A DNA stretch of 64,000 nt from G963422745 sp965214285 (GCA_965214285.1 OZ243946.1:1736001-1800000), one strand, 5' to 3'; shown: positions 28,079 to 37,117, numbered from the stretch's first letter. Numbers and translations: made by a program. Notes: a model not told the origin generated them from the sequence alone.

Positions 28079-29009
28079 CGGCTGGGCTTTCTTGGGCCGG
28101 GCTCTCAGCGGCGGCGTGGACGGCTGGCCTGTCTTCGAGGGTGCTCTGGTAGTGCTTGGCGCCGGGGCCGGCCGGGGCGCGGATGCCCCGGAACTCCCAG
28201 TCGCCTCCCAGGGCCGTGGAGCGCACCTCCTCGGAGCGGCTGACCTGGGCGCCCACGTCGGTGCGGATCGGCGTGGGGCCGCTCACGACGGTGTTGGCGA
28301 GCGTGCCCAGGCCCTCGACGCTCACGCTGACCACGTCGCCGGGCGAGACCGGGCGGGAGCCCGCCGGCGTCCCCGACAGCAGGATGTCGCCGGGCACCAG
28401 GGTGATGGTGCGGGCGATGTCGGCCACGATGTAGTGCATGTCCCATTGCATCTCGGCGGTGGAGGCGTCCTGGCGGACCTCGCCGTTGACGAGGGTTCGG
28501 ATGCGCTTGTCGCGGAAGTCCCAGTCGGTCACCAGGCCAGGCCCGACCGGGCACAGGGTGTCGCTGCCCTTGACCCGCAGCATCGAGCCGGCGTCGGTGT
28601 CGCGGAAGTCGTGCAGCCCGTAGTCGTTGGCCACGGAGTAGCCGGCGATGTAGTCGCCAGCGTCGGAGGGGGCCACGTTGCGGCAGGTGCGCCCGATCAC
28701 GATGGCGATCTCGCCCTCGTAGTTGAGCCACTCGCAGCCCTCGGGGCGCACCACCTCCGCGCCGTGGCCGCACAGTGCGCTGACCGGCTTGTGGAAGTAG
28801 GTGGGCGCCGGCGGCAGGCGGGTCATGAACTCGGTGACCCGGCTGGCGTAGTTGAGGTGGATGCAGACGATCTTGGTGGGCTGCACCGGGGCGAGGTGCA
28901 GCGCCTCGTCGACGCCGACCCGCCGGCCGTCGCCCGCGACCAGCTCGTCGCCGTCGCGGGTCGCCTCGACTGCGCAGCCGTCGAGCAGGATCCGGCGGTA
29001 CTCGGCCAT
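28071..29009 (-). CDS. Fumarylacetoacetate hydrolase family protein
   Basis: The 312-aa protein has the FAH C-terminal domain: metal-binding glutamates in LNYEGEIAIVIGR, the FRDTDAGS region and DIARTITLVPGDILLSGTPAG. Such enzymes hydrolyse or decarboxylate/isomerise oxo-acids, for example 2-hydroxyhepta-2,4-diene-1,7-dioate in homoprotocatechuate breakdown. Translation continues directly into the aldehyde dehydrogenase (8-nt overlap), and the CoA-transferase gene ends only 11 nt upstream. A TAGCGT box 8 nt before its ATG might allow an internal leaderless transcript. About the last 40 residues after SRSEEVRS are an extra tail. Confidence 0.85.
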   Translation of the reverse strand: MAEYRRILLDGCAVEATRDGDELVAGDGRRVGVDEALHLAPVQPTKIVCIHLNYASRVTEFMTRLPPAPTYFHKPVSALCGHGAEVVRPEGCEWLNYEGEIAIVIGRTCRNVAPSDAGDYIAGYSVANDYGLHDFRDTDAGSMLRVKGSDTLCPVGPGLVTDWDFRDKRIRTLVNGEVRQDASTAEMQWDMHYIVADIARTITLVPGDILLSGTPAGSRPVSPGDVVSVSVEGLGTLANTVVSGPTPIRTDVGAQVSRSEEVRSTALGGDWEFRGIRAPAGPGAKHYQSTLEDRPAVHAAAESPAQESPADG

Positions 29010-29020
29010 GACCGGCGACG

Positions 29021-30232
29021 CTAGCCGCGCCCGCCGCTGTCGCCGGCCTGGTCGCCGGAGCGGTCGTCGGATCGGGAGCGGGCTCTGCGGCGCAGCTCGG
29101 CGATCAGCTCCGGGTCGTAGCGACCGAGCTCGGGCACCGCGGCGGCAGGGCCTGCGGGTCCGGCGTGGCCGTCGATGTTGAACGGCGGCAGATACGTCTC
29201 GAAGCTGCCGGCGGGCAGGGCGGTGGGCACGAAGCGGCCGCGGGCGCGCAGCTGCTCGTGATCCCAGAGGCTCAGCGGGTCGTTGACAGAGCCCCAGGCG
29301 ATGCGGGCCGCGTCGAGGCGTGCGAGCATCTCGGGAGCGGGCGCCGAGGCGAGCCCGGCACGCAGAGCCAGCTCAAGGTCGTCGATGTTGGCGATGCGAT
29401 CGGCGTTGGCTGCGAAGCGGGGGTCGTCGGCCAGGCCTGGATCGTCGAACACCTCGGCGCACAGCGCCCGCCACTCGGCCTGGTTCTGCACGGCGATCAC
29501 GATCTCGGCGCCGTCGGCGAGCGGGTAGATGCCGTACGGGGCGATGAGGGCGTGACGGTGCCCGGACCGCTGCGGCACGGCGCCGGTCCCGACCGCGGAG
29601 TAGACAGGCGCGGCGGTCCACTCGGCGAGGCACTCCAGCATCGACAGCTCGATGCAGGCGCCCTCGCCGCTGCGCTGTCGCCGGTGCAGCGCCGCCAGGA
29701 TCGCCGACAGGGCGTACATGGCCGCGGCGATGTCGGCCACCGAGAAGCCGATCTTGCTGGGTGTGTCCGCCGAGCCGGTGAGGGCGACCGCCCCGGCCTC
29801 GGCCTGGATTATCAGGTCGTAGGCCTTGTGGTCGGTGCGGGGGCCGTCGAGGCCGTAGCCGGAGATGTCGCAGGCCACGAGGCCGCGATGACGCTCGCGC
29901 ACCTGAGCGGCGAGCAGCCCGGCCCGCTCGGCGGCGGCCGGCGCAAGGTTCTGCACGAACACGTCGGCCCCGGCGAGCAGCTCGTCGAGACCGGCCCGCT
30001 GCGCGGGGTCGTGCAGGTCGAGCACCAGGCTGTCTTTGCCTCGGTTGGCCCACACGAAGAACGCCGAGGTGCCGCCGGCGTTGGCGTCGTAGTGGCGGGC
30101 GAAGTCGCCGCCGTCGGGCCGCTCGATCTTGAGCACCCTGGCCCCGAGGTCGGCGAGCTGGCGGGTGGCGAACGGCGCGGCGATCGCCTGCTCCACGGCC
30201 ACCACCAGCACGCCTTCGAGCGGCGCGCTCAT
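29021..30232 (-). CDS. Class III (CaiB/BaiF) CoA-transferase
   Basis: The 403-aa protein begins with the family hallmark GVLVVAVEQAIAAPFATRQLADLGARVLKIE and has the catalytic aspartate D167 in FSVADIAAAMYA. The family moves CoA between carboxylic acids through an aspartyl-CoA intermediate. It follows the acyl-CoA dehydrogenase-like gene by 30 nt; a 7-codon ORF (MTLPESR) bridges the gap, overlapping the upstream stop and ending 10 nt before this ATG. In 3-sulfinopropionate degraders, as I recall, a class III CoA-transferase gene lies next to the desulfinase gene, and the same layout here suggests that it makes the CoA thioester for its neighbour. Confidence 0.88.
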   Translation of the reverse strand: MSAPLEGVLVVAVEQAIAAPFATRQLADLGARVLKIERPDGGDFARHYDANAGGTSAFFVWANRGKDSLVLDLHDPAQRAGLDELLAGADVFVQNLAPAAAERAGLLAAQVRERHRGLVACDISGYGLDGPRTDHKAYDLIIQAEAGAVALTGSADTPSKIGFSVADIAAAMYALSAILAALHRRQRSGEGACIELSMLECLAEWTAAPVYSAVGTGAVPQRSGHRHALIAPYGIYPLADGAEIVIAVQNQAEWRALCAEVFDDPGLADDPRFAANADRIANIDDLELALRAGLASAPAPEMLARLDAARIAWGSVNDPLSLWDHEQLRARGRFVPTALPAGSFETYLPPFNIDGHAGPAGPAAAVPELGRYDPELIAELRRRARSRSDDRSGDQAGDSGGRG

Positions 30233-30262
30233 CGGGCTGCGCTCATCGGCTCTCGGGCAGGG

Positions 30263-31471
30263 TCATTGCTGCTCGGGGTCGTCGGCCAGGAAGGCGCCGC
30301 GGCCCTGCGGCAGCTTCATGCCCAGGATGCGCGACGCCACCACGGTGCGCAGGATCTGGGCGGTGCCGCCGCCGATGGTGAACATGCGCACGTCGCGGTA
30401 CATGCGCTCCAGCGGGTTGCGGCGGCTGTAGCCGGCCGCGCCGTGGAGCTGCAGGGCGTCCGAGACCACCTCGACGGCGGTCTCCGACGCGAAGATCTTG
30501 GCCTGGGCGGCGAGCGCGGCATCCGGGAAGCCGCCCGCCGGCGCCGAGGCGGCGGCGCGGTGGATCAGCCCGCGGGCGGCCTCGAGCTTCACCGACATGT
30601 CCGCCAGCATCCACTGCAGGCCCTGGAACTCCGCCAGCGGGCGCCCGAACTGCTCGCGCTGCTTCACGAAGCCCAGCGCCAGCTCGTATGCGCCCTGGGC
30701 CAGGCCGAGGGCCACCGCGGCCGCTCCCACCCGCTGGGTGTTGTAGGCGCTCATCAGATCGGCGAAGCCCCGGCGCAGGCCCGACGGCGGCAGCAGCGCC
30801 ATCTCGGCGCTCACCGCCATGTCGTGCATCAGCACCTCGGTCTCGGGTATCGCCCGCAGGCCCATGGTCGGCTCGCGCCGCCCGAAGCTCAGGCCCGGCG
30901 TCTGGTCGCGCAGCGCCAGGAAGCCGCCGATGCCCTCCTCGCGGCCGTCGGTGTCGAAGACCCTGGCGAAGATCAGATGCAGCCTGCTGACGGTGGCGCC
31001 GGTGATCCAATGCTTGACGCCGTTGATCACGAAGCCGTCGCCGCGGCGGTCGGCCCGGCTGGTCATCTCCGAGGCGGCCGAGCCTGCGCCGGGCTCGGTG
31101 ATGCAGATGGCGGGCTTGTCGCCTGAGAGCACCAACTCGGCCGCCAGGCGCCGCTGGGAGTCGCGGCCGTAGGCCAGCACCGCGGAGACGGCGCCCATGT
31201 TTGCCTCCACGGCGATGCGCCCGGTCACGCCGCAGACCTTGGCCATCTCCTCGACCACGAGCACCGCTTCGAGAAGCGACGCGCCCGGTCCGCCGAGGTC
31301 GCCGGGCACGGTCATGCCGGTGAAGCCTGCGTCGCGCAGCGCCTCCACGTTGGGCCACGGGTACTGCTCGGCCTCGTCGACCGCCGCGGCGCGCGGCCCG
31401 ATCACATCGCGCGCCAGGCGGCGGGCGCGGGCCTGCAACCGGAGCTGGTCGTCGCTGAGCTGCCAGGTCAT
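30263..31471 (-). CDS. Acyl-CoA dehydrogenase-fold protein, probable 3-sulfinopropanoyl-CoA desulfinase type
   Basis: The 402-aa flavoprotein has the acyl-CoA dehydrogenase fold (CITEPGAGSAASEMTSRAD, KHWITGATVSRLHLIFARVF) but lacks the catalytic glutamate at both known positions: the medium-chain site reads TIGGGTAQI and the isovaleryl site reads NTQRVGAA, with Q246. As I recall the 3-sulfinopropanoyl-CoA desulfinase of Advenella mimigardefordensis (AcdDPN7), it has Gln246 instead of the base and Arg84 for the sulfinate; here Q246 and R85 (in VTGRIAVEANMGA) line up. The shared segments AEQYPW, AGDKP/SGDKPAICITEP and EFQGLQW support this. The reaction would release sulfite and propanoyl-CoA. 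The start overlaps the upstream TTC38-like stop (ATGA). Confidence 0.75.
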   Translation of the reverse strand: MTWQLSDDQLRLQARARRLARDVIGPRAAAVDEAEQYPWPNVEALRDAGFTGMTVPGDLGGPGASLLEAVLVVEEMAKVCGVTGRIAVEANMGAVSAVLAYGRDSQRRLAAELVLSGDKPAICITEPGAGSAASEMTSRADRRGDGFVINGVKHWITGATVSRLHLIFARVFDTDGREEGIGGFLALRDQTPGLSFGRREPTMGLRAIPETEVLMHDMAVSAEMALLPPSGLRRGFADLMSAYNTQRVGAAAVALGLAQGAYELALGFVKQREQFGRPLAEFQGLQWMLADMSVKLEAARGLIHRAAASAPAGGFPDAALAAQAKIFASETAVEVVSDALQLHGAAGYSRRNPLERMYRDVRMFTIGGGTAQILRTVVASRILGMKLPQGRGAFLADDPEQQ

Positions 31472-32784
31472 CGGAGGTGCCCGTTGGCCTGCGCCGGGTC
31501 GCCGGGCCCCGATTCGGTCACCCAGACGCCGGGATCACAGTCGTCGGGCGCCTGGTCGTCGGGTGTCGAGCCGTCGGCCGGCCGGTCGAGGGTCAGGTCT
31601 ACGACGCGGCGCTGGGCCTCGCTGCCGCCGATGCGCCGCACGCCGGCCAGCAGGTCGTCGCTCACGGCCGCTGCGGGGTCGTCGCTGCGCAGGGCGTCGA
31701 TGAGGGGGACCGCCACGTCGTCGAAGATGTCGTCGATCTCGCGGCGGCCGCGGGGATCGGCCGGCGCACGGGCCGCCAGCCCTGCGAACCAGCGCTCGGC
31801 GCCGGAGTGGCCGGGGCGGCGGATCCAGGCGAGCGCGGCGTGCAGGTCCACGAAGGCGCAGGTGTGGCGCTCCGCGACCTGGTCCCAGCGGTCGGCCACG
31901 GCATCCCAGCGGTCGCCGACACAGAACCCGGCGCACTCGGCGCGCCACAGCAGCGAGGTCTGGTCGCAGAGCTCGAACGCCGTGTCGGCATCGGCCATCT
32001 GCTGATCGAGGATCTGGAGCACGGTGGCGATGTCGCCCGCTGCCAGCAGGCGCAGCCCCAGATGCCACCACATGTGAACGGCCAGCAGATCCTGGTCCTC
32101 CCAGACGTCGATCTCGTCGGCCAGCAGCTTCAGCGAGCGAGCGGTGTCGTCGGTGTTCTCGAAGACATGGGCCAGCGCGTGGCGCGCCCACATATCCTCG
32201 GGGTCGGCCGCCAGCGCCGCCTCGCCGAGCCGGCGAGCCTGGTCGTGTAGGCCGATCTCGGTGAGGCTGAAGGCGTGCATGCCCTCTGCGAGGTGCCGCT
32301 GCGGGTCGTCGGAGGGCCAGCGGGCCAGCAGCTCCGCCTCGCGCTCGAAACGGCGTTGCGCAGCGCCGACGTGCAGGTACAGGTCGTGGGCGAAGCGCAG
32401 CGCCGCGAAGTCCGTGCCGGCATCGCCGGCCAGGGCCATGAAGGCATCTGCGCCCGCGGTGAAGTCGCCGCGGCAGACGTGCTCGACGGCTTGCAGGTGG
32501 CCGCGTTCGCGACGGCTGGCACCGGACTGCAGGCCTGCGCAGCGCGCTCGGGCACGGGCCAGGTTGTCGACCACGACCGCGGCGTCCAGAGCCGTGCCCG
32601 CCAGCACCGAGTACAGCGCCGTCATCACCGGGCCCATCACGAACCCGTCGTCGTGGCGGTTGGCATCGGCGAGAGCGTCGAGCGGCGAGCCGCGGAAGTG
32701 CGTGTAGCGCTCCCAGGCGGTTTCCCAGGCGGCCAGCGACGCCTCGCTGCCGGCCGTCTCGCAGCCGAAGCGGTCGATCAGCAC
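31468..32784 (-). CDS. TTC38-like tetratricopeptide protein
   Basis: The 438-aa protein is almost all helical, with TPR-like repeats such as AALRFAHDLYLHVGAAQ and RRLGEAALAADPEDMWARHALAHVFENT. The pattern, including FRGSPLDALADA near the start and HMWWHLGLRLLAAGD in the middle, fits the TTC38 family found in bacteria and eukaryotes, whose role is unknown. The GTG start at 32784 overlaps the end of the upstream P450 gene and its stop overlaps the next gene's ATG, so it is firmly embedded in the operon. It may scaffold catabolic enzymes; that is speculation. Confidence 0.75.
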   Translation of the reverse strand: MLIDRFGCETAGSEASLAAWETAWERYTHFRGSPLDALADANRHDDGFVMGPVMTALYSVLAGTALDAAVVVDNLARARARCAGLQSGASRRERGHLQAVEHVCRGDFTAGADAFMALAGDAGTDFAALRFAHDLYLHVGAAQRRFEREAELLARWPSDDPQRHLAEGMHAFSLTEIGLHDQARRLGEAALAADPEDMWARHALAHVFENTDDTARSLKLLADEIDVWEDQDLLAVHMWWHLGLRLLAAGDIATVLQILDQQMADADTAFELCDQTSLLWRAECAGFCVGDRWDAVADRWDQVAERHTCAFVDLHAALAWIRRPGHSGAERWFAGLAARAPADPRGRREIDDIFDDVAVPLIDALRSDDPAAAVSDDLLAGVRRIGGSEAQRRVVDLTLDRPADGSTPDDQAPDDCDPGVWVTESGPGDPAQANGHLR

Positions 32785-34022
32785 AGGCGCACCTGCAGGT
32801 GCTCGATGCCGTTCACGAAGTTGGAGTCCACGTACTCGGGCTCGCCCAGCACCTCCACGCGCAGGCCCCGCTCGCAGATCTCGTCGATCAGCTCGGCCAG
32901 CTCCAGACGGGCCAGCGACGCGCCCAGGCAGAAGTGCGCCCCGCCTCCGCCGAAGGCCACATTCGGCGGCGTCGGCGGGCGGTCCACCCAAAAGCTCAGC
33001 GGATCAACAAACACGGCCTCGTCGAAGTCCGCCGAGGCGTACCACATCACCACCCGCTCGCCGGGTGCGATCTGCGTTCCGGACAGCTCGGCGGGCCGGG
33101 TGGCGGTGCGCCGGAAATACAGGATCGGCGACGAGTAGCGCACCACCTCCTCGGCTGCGCCCTCCAGCAGCGAGCGATCGGCGCGCACCCGCTCGAACTC
33201 CGAGGCGAAGTCGCGCAGGTGCAGGGCGAGGTGGCTCATCGCCGAGCGGGTGGTCTCGTTGCCGGCGAAGATCATCAGCCGGAAGAAGTTGGCGAGCTCG
33301 GGGTCGCTGAGCTTCTCGCCGTCCACCTCGGCTTCGATCAGCCGCGTCACCAGGTCGCCGGCGGGGCGGCGGCGGCGCTGCTCGGCGAGGTCGAGCGCGT
33401 AGGCGGCCATGCCGTGCGCCGCGGGGGAGTTGAACGGCAGCATCCGCAGCGGCGTGGTGTTGCCATAGGCCGCTGGGTCGAGCGGCTCGCTGCTGGTGCC
33501 CGCCACCAGGTGGTCCGACAGCTCGATCATGTAGTCGTGGTCGGCCTCGGGCACGCCCATGATGTCGCAGATCACGCCGATCGGTATCGGCTTGGCGACC
33601 TCGGTCACCCAGTCGCCGCCGCCTGCGGCGCAGATGCGGTCCAGCGCAGCGCGCACCCTGGCGCGGACCTGGGGCCGGTAGCCCTGCACGTGGCGGGGGG
33701 TGAACGCCGAGCTGACCAGGCGGCGCAGCCGGGTGTGGATCGGCGGGTCCATGTCGATCATCGAGGCGCGGGCTTCCAGGGCGTCGGAGTCGATGTCGTA
33801 GATCTGGATGTGGCCCACGGCCGAGGAGTAGGTCTCGGTGTCGCGGCTCACGGTCACGATGTCGGCGTGGCGGGCGACCGCCCAGAAGCCGTCGTCGGGG
33901 TCGCCGCCGATGGCGTTCCAGGCCAGGCCCGGCGTCGCTCGCAGCTCGGCGAACACCTCGTGGGGGATGCCGCGGTCATACAGCGCAGGGTCGGCCAGGT
34001 CGACGCCGGCGGCGACGCTCAT
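32778..34022 (-). CDS. Cytochrome P450 (CYP125/142-like group)
   Basis: The 414-aa soluble P450 has all core motifs: oxygen-binding I-helix AGNETTRSAM (about 253-262), ExxR in EEVVRYSS, and the heme loop FGGGGAHFCLGA with C365. The AGNETT and FGGGGxHFCLG variants are typical of actinobacterial P450s acting on sterol or terpenoid side chains; that function is an inference here. Its ATG overlaps the stop of the ferredoxin gene (ATGA), which gives it its electron donor. It is about half identical by eye to the second P450 encoded 0.3 kb upstream, so the two are paralogues. Confidence 0.92.
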   Translation of the reverse strand: MSVAAGVDLADPALYDRGIPHEVFAELRATPGLAWNAIGGDPDDGFWAVARHADIVTVSRDTETYSSAVGHIQIYDIDSDALEARASMIDMDPPIHTRLRRLVSSAFTPRHVQGYRPQVRARVRAALDRICAAGGGDWVTEVAKPIPIGVICDIMGVPEADHDYMIELSDHLVAGTSSEPLDPAAYGNTTPLRMLPFNSPAAHGMAAYALDLAEQRRRRPAGDLVTRLIEAEVDGEKLSDPELANFFRLMIFAGNETTRSAMSHLALHLRDFASEFERVRADRSLLEGAAEEVVRYSSPILYFRRTATRPAELSGTQIAPGERVVMWYASADFDEAVFVDPLSFWVDRPPTPPNVAFGGGGAHFCLGASLARLELAELIDEICERGLRVEVLGEPEYVDSNFVNGIEHLQVRLC

Positions 34023-34333
34023 CGGGCGGCCTCGCTGCCGGCCGCGGGCGGCTCTGGGTCGGGGGCATCCGGGCCGGCCGCCGGATCGGCCAGGCCGATG
34101 GCGCCGCTCGGGCACTTGTCGACCAGCAGCTCGGCCTGCGCGGCAGCGACCCACGGCGAGCCCACCAGCTCAGAGGTGCCCTCGTCGTCGTCGAGGCGGA
34201 ACACTTCCGGCGCCATCAGCTCGCACTGGCCGACGCCGATGCACAGCTCGGCGTCCAGCGCCAGGCGCACAACCCCCGGCGGTGCCGGCTCGGGCGACAG
34301 CGAATCGGGCGACGGAGCGCCGGGCCCGCTCAC
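34019..34333 (-). CDS. 3Fe-4S ferredoxin partner of P450
   Basis: The 104-aa protein has three cluster cysteines, C31 and C37 in CIGVGQC and C74 in DKCPSGAI, the pattern of single [3Fe-4S] ferredoxins that reduce bacterial P450s. Both termini are extended with low-complexity Pro/Ala/Gly/Glu sequence (about 20 and 25 residues). It lies between two P450 genes: 10 nt after one and overlapping the next, so it probably serves both. The start is a GTG. Confidence 0.9.
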   Translation of the reverse strand: MSGPGAPSPDSLSPEPAPPGVVRLALDAELCIGVGQCELMAPEVFRLDDDEGTSELVGSPWVAAAQAELLVDKCPSGAIGLADPAAGPDAPDPEPPAAGSEAAR

Positions 34334-34343
34334 GACGCGTCTC

Positions 34344-35681
34344 TCATGAGCCGGCGGCCTCCAGGCCCACCGAGAGCACGCCGTGCACGAAGTTCGACGG
34401 CGCCCGCACGGCGGGCTCGGCCGGGCGCAGGCGGATGCCGCGGGCCAGCATCTCGGTCAGCAGCACCTGCACCTCCATGCGGGCCAGAAAGGCGCCCAGG
34501 CAGAAGTGCGGCCCGCCGCCCCCGAAGGCGAAGTGGGGATTCTCGGCACGGGCGATGTCGAACGCGAAGGGGTCGTCGAACACGTCCGGGTCGCGGTTGG
34601 CCGCGGCGTACCACATGACGACCTTGTCGCCTGCGGCGACGGGCGTGCCGGCCAGCTCGGTGTCGGCCGCCGCGGTGCGCCGCATGTGCAGCACCGGCGT
34701 GGCCCAGCGGATCACCTCCTCAACCGCCGTGTCGAGCAGGGTCGGATCGCCCGCCAGCCTGTCGTGCTGGTCGCCGAATTCCGCGAAGGCCATGGCGCCG
34801 TGGGTGATGGCGGTGCGGGTGGTCTCGTTGCCGGCGAACACCAGCACGTGGAAGAAGTTGCGGAACTCCTCAGGCGACAGATGGTCGTCGTGGCGGGCTT
34901 GGGCGAGCAGGCTCACGATGTCGTCTCGTGGGTCGGCGAGGCGCTCGGCGCCCAGCCGTTCGCCGTACTCGTAGAGCGCATGGCTCGCAGGCGAGCCGAA
35001 CGGCAGCAGGCGCAGCGGCGTGGTGTTGCCGTAGGCGTCCGCGGGCAGCGACGGCCGGTCGCCGGTGCCCTCGACGAGATGGTTGCTCAGCTCCACCAGG
35101 AAGTCGGCGTCGGCGATCGGCACGCCCAGGATCGACAGGATCACCCGGATCGGCAGCGGCGCGGCCACCTTGGCCACCCAGTCGCCTCCGCCGTCGGACG
35201 CGAAGGCATCCAGCAGCTCGGCTGCGATTTCCCTGGTGGTGGCCTCCCAGCGGCGGATGTTGCGCGGCGTGAACTCGCGGCTCACCAGGCGGCGCAGCCG
35301 GGTGTGGTCCGGGGCGTCGGTGTCGATGATCGAGCGCCGCGCCTCCAGGGCGTCAGCTTCGAGGTCCCAGAGGTTGGTGTGGCCGATGGCAGACGAGAAG
35401 ACCTCGGGCCGCTTGGAGACCTCCTTCACGTCGCCGTGGCGGGTCACCGCCCAAAAGCCGTCCTCGGCGTAGGGGTGCCACATCAGCCCCGGCGTGTCGC
35501 GGATCACGGCGAAGCGGTCATGCGGGATCTGCTCGGCGTACAGCGAAGGCGAGGCGATGTCCGGCGCCTGCGGGGCCTTGGAGGGATGCGGCGACTGCGG
35601 GGGCTCGGGCGGCTCCGGCGACTGCGGGGGCTCGGGCGGCTCCGGCGATTGCGGGGGCTGCGGGGTCTCGGTGGCGGTCAT
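34344..35681 (-). CDS. Cytochrome P450 with Pro/Glu-rich N-terminal repeats
   Basis: The 445-aa P450 shows AGNETTRTAI in the I helix, ExxR in EEVIRWAT and the heme loop FGGGGPHFCLGA. The first 40 residues are a repeat of PEPPQSPEPPEPPQS, encoded by short direct repeats (about 35590-35670), ahead of the usual P450 start at SPSLYAEQIPHDRF. Such a disordered tail is not part of the fold. It is a paralogue of the P450 that follows the ferredoxin. It comes 68 nt after the glutamine-synthetase-like gene. Confidence 0.92.
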   Translation of the reverse strand: MTATETPQPPQSPEPPEPPQSPEPPEPPQSPHPSKAPQAPDIASPSLYAEQIPHDRFAVIRDTPGLMWHPYAEDGFWAVTRHGDVKEVSKRPEVFSSAIGHTNLWDLEADALEARRSIIDTDAPDHTRLRRLVSREFTPRNIRRWEATTREIAAELLDAFASDGGGDWVAKVAAPLPIRVILSILGVPIADADFLVELSNHLVEGTGDRPSLPADAYGNTTPLRLLPFGSPASHALYEYGERLGAERLADPRDDIVSLLAQARHDDHLSPEEFRNFFHVLVFAGNETTRTAITHGAMAFAEFGDQHDRLAGDPTLLDTAVEEVIRWATPVLHMRRTAAADTELAGTPVAAGDKVVMWYAAANRDPDVFDDPFAFDIARAENPHFAFGGGGPHFCLGAFLARMEVQVLLTEMLARGIRLRPAEPAVRAPSNFVHGVLSVGLEAAGS

Positions 35682-35749
35682 GGCGAAGCCGGCTGGCGTC
35701 TCGGGCGGTCTCTGTGTGTCAAGCGGTCTCGTGGTCTGGGCCGGTCGGG

Positions 35750-37087
35750 CTAGCTGTGCTCGATGTAGCGCTCGCGTTCGGTGTCGTTGACCTCGTCTGG
35801 GTCGGCCGCGCTGTTCTCGGCGGCGAGCGCACCCTCGGCTCTGGCCAGCGACAAGAAGCTGGCCGAGTACATGTCGCCCAGCAGGCCCGCCAGCGCCGAG
35901 CCCTCGAAAGCGGCCAGCGCGGCGTCGAAGTCGGCGGGCAGGGCCTCGCTGTCGCCCGGGTCGGTGTACATGTCGCCCGTGCCCATCGCCGGCAGAGCCC
36001 GCCTGTGGGCCACGCCGTCGGCGCCTGCGGCCAGGATGGCGGCGATCATCAGGTACGGGTTGGCATCCGCGCCCGCCGAGCGGTACTCGACCCGGTTGGC
36101 GCTGCCGCCCTCGCAGATGCAGCGGGCCAGCACCGTGCGGTTGTCGAGCCCCCAGTGGATGTGGGTAGGGGCGAACGTGTAGGGGCGGATGCGGCGCGGC
36201 CCGTTGGGGGTCGGCGCCCCGATCAGGGTCATGGCCGCGGCGTGCTCCAGCAGGCCGCCCAGCCAGGCTGCCATCAGCTCGTTCGGCGAGCCCTGCGAGC
36301 TTGCGAAGGCGTTCGCGCCGTCGGCGTTCAGCGAGGTGTGGACGTGCATCCCCGAGCCCGACGGCTCGCTCCACGGCTTGGGCATGAACGTCGCCCTGAG
36401 CCCGTGCGCTGCGGCCACCTGCTTGACGATCGACTTGAACAGGGCGGTGTTGTCGGCGGTGCGCATGGCGTCCGCCGGGCCGCAGTTGATCTCCATCTGG
36501 CCGGGGCCGTACTCGAAGTTCGACGACTCCACCTCGATGCCGGCTGCTGCCAGCGCCTCGCGCATGTCCGCCAGCACCGGCTCGAGGTGGATCATGTCGG
36601 TCAGCGAGCTGTACTGGATGTGGTTCTGGATCGGCGTCCAGTCGGCGTTGCACAGGTAGAACTCCATCTCGGTGGCCACCACCGGCTCGAGGCCCTGCTC
36701 TTGAAGGCGCTGGACCTGGCGGGCCAGCACGGTGCGCGGCGCCAGCGGGTGCGGTTCGCCCTCGGAGTCGGCCACCTCGGCGAACGCCAGGGCGTAGCCG
36801 GGCCGGTGCCCCAGCAGCCGGCCGCTGCTCGGATCCGGCATCAGCCGGCAGTCGAGATAGCCGGTGTCCATGTTGATGAACTCGTTGTCGGGCAGGTCGT
36901 TGGCCATGTCGAACACGAAGATCGCATCGGCGATGTTGACGCCGCTGTCGAGCGCGGTGTCGAAGAAGCGCCCCACGGGCACGCGCTTGCCGCGCAGGTG
37001 CCCCTGGGTGTCGGGCGTGGCGATCTCCACGGTGTGCACGCCGGCCTCCCGGCAGCGGCGTCGGAAGTCGTCGGCGGTCTGGGTCAT
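35750..37087 (-). CDS. Glutamine-synthetase-like gamma-glutamyl ligase
   Basis: The 445-aa protein has the GS fold with the glutamate-rich metal sites in EMEFYL and ESSNFEYGPGQMEINCGPADAM, the ATP site GSGMHVHTSL, and NRVEYRSAGADANPY. It lacks the regulatory adenylylation tyrosine context of GlnA and is closer to the PuuA / GlnA3-4 / GMAS group, which ligate glutamate to amines such as putrescine, ethanolamine or methylamine. The operon gives no clear amine, but one-carbon genes nearby make a gamma-glutamylmethylamide synthetase worth testing. The ATG at 37087 has the ribosome binding site GAGAGGTG at a proper distance; the GTG at 37096 lies inside that site. Confidence 0.85.
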   Translation of the reverse strand: MTQTADDFRRRCREAGVHTVEIATPDTQGHLRGKRVPVGRFFDTALDSGVNIADAIFVFDMANDLPDNEFINMDTGYLDCRLMPDPSSGRLLGHRPGYALAFAEVADSEGEPHPLAPRTVLARQVQRLQEQGLEPVVATEMEFYLCNADWTPIQNHIQYSSLTDMIHLEPVLADMREALAAAGIEVESSNFEYGPGQMEINCGPADAMRTADNTALFKSIVKQVAAAHGLRATFMPKPWSEPSGSGMHVHTSLNADGANAFASSQGSPNELMAAWLGGLLEHAAAMTLIGAPTPNGPRRIRPYTFAPTHIHWGLDNRTVLARCICEGGSANRVEYRSAGADANPYLMIAAILAAGADGVAHRRALPAMGTGDMYTDPGDSEALPADFDAALAAFEGSALAGLLGDMYSASFLSLARAEGALAAENSAADPDEVNDTERERYIEHS

Positions 37088-37117
37088 GGAAGTCACCTCT
37101 CGGGTTGCGGTGCTGGG

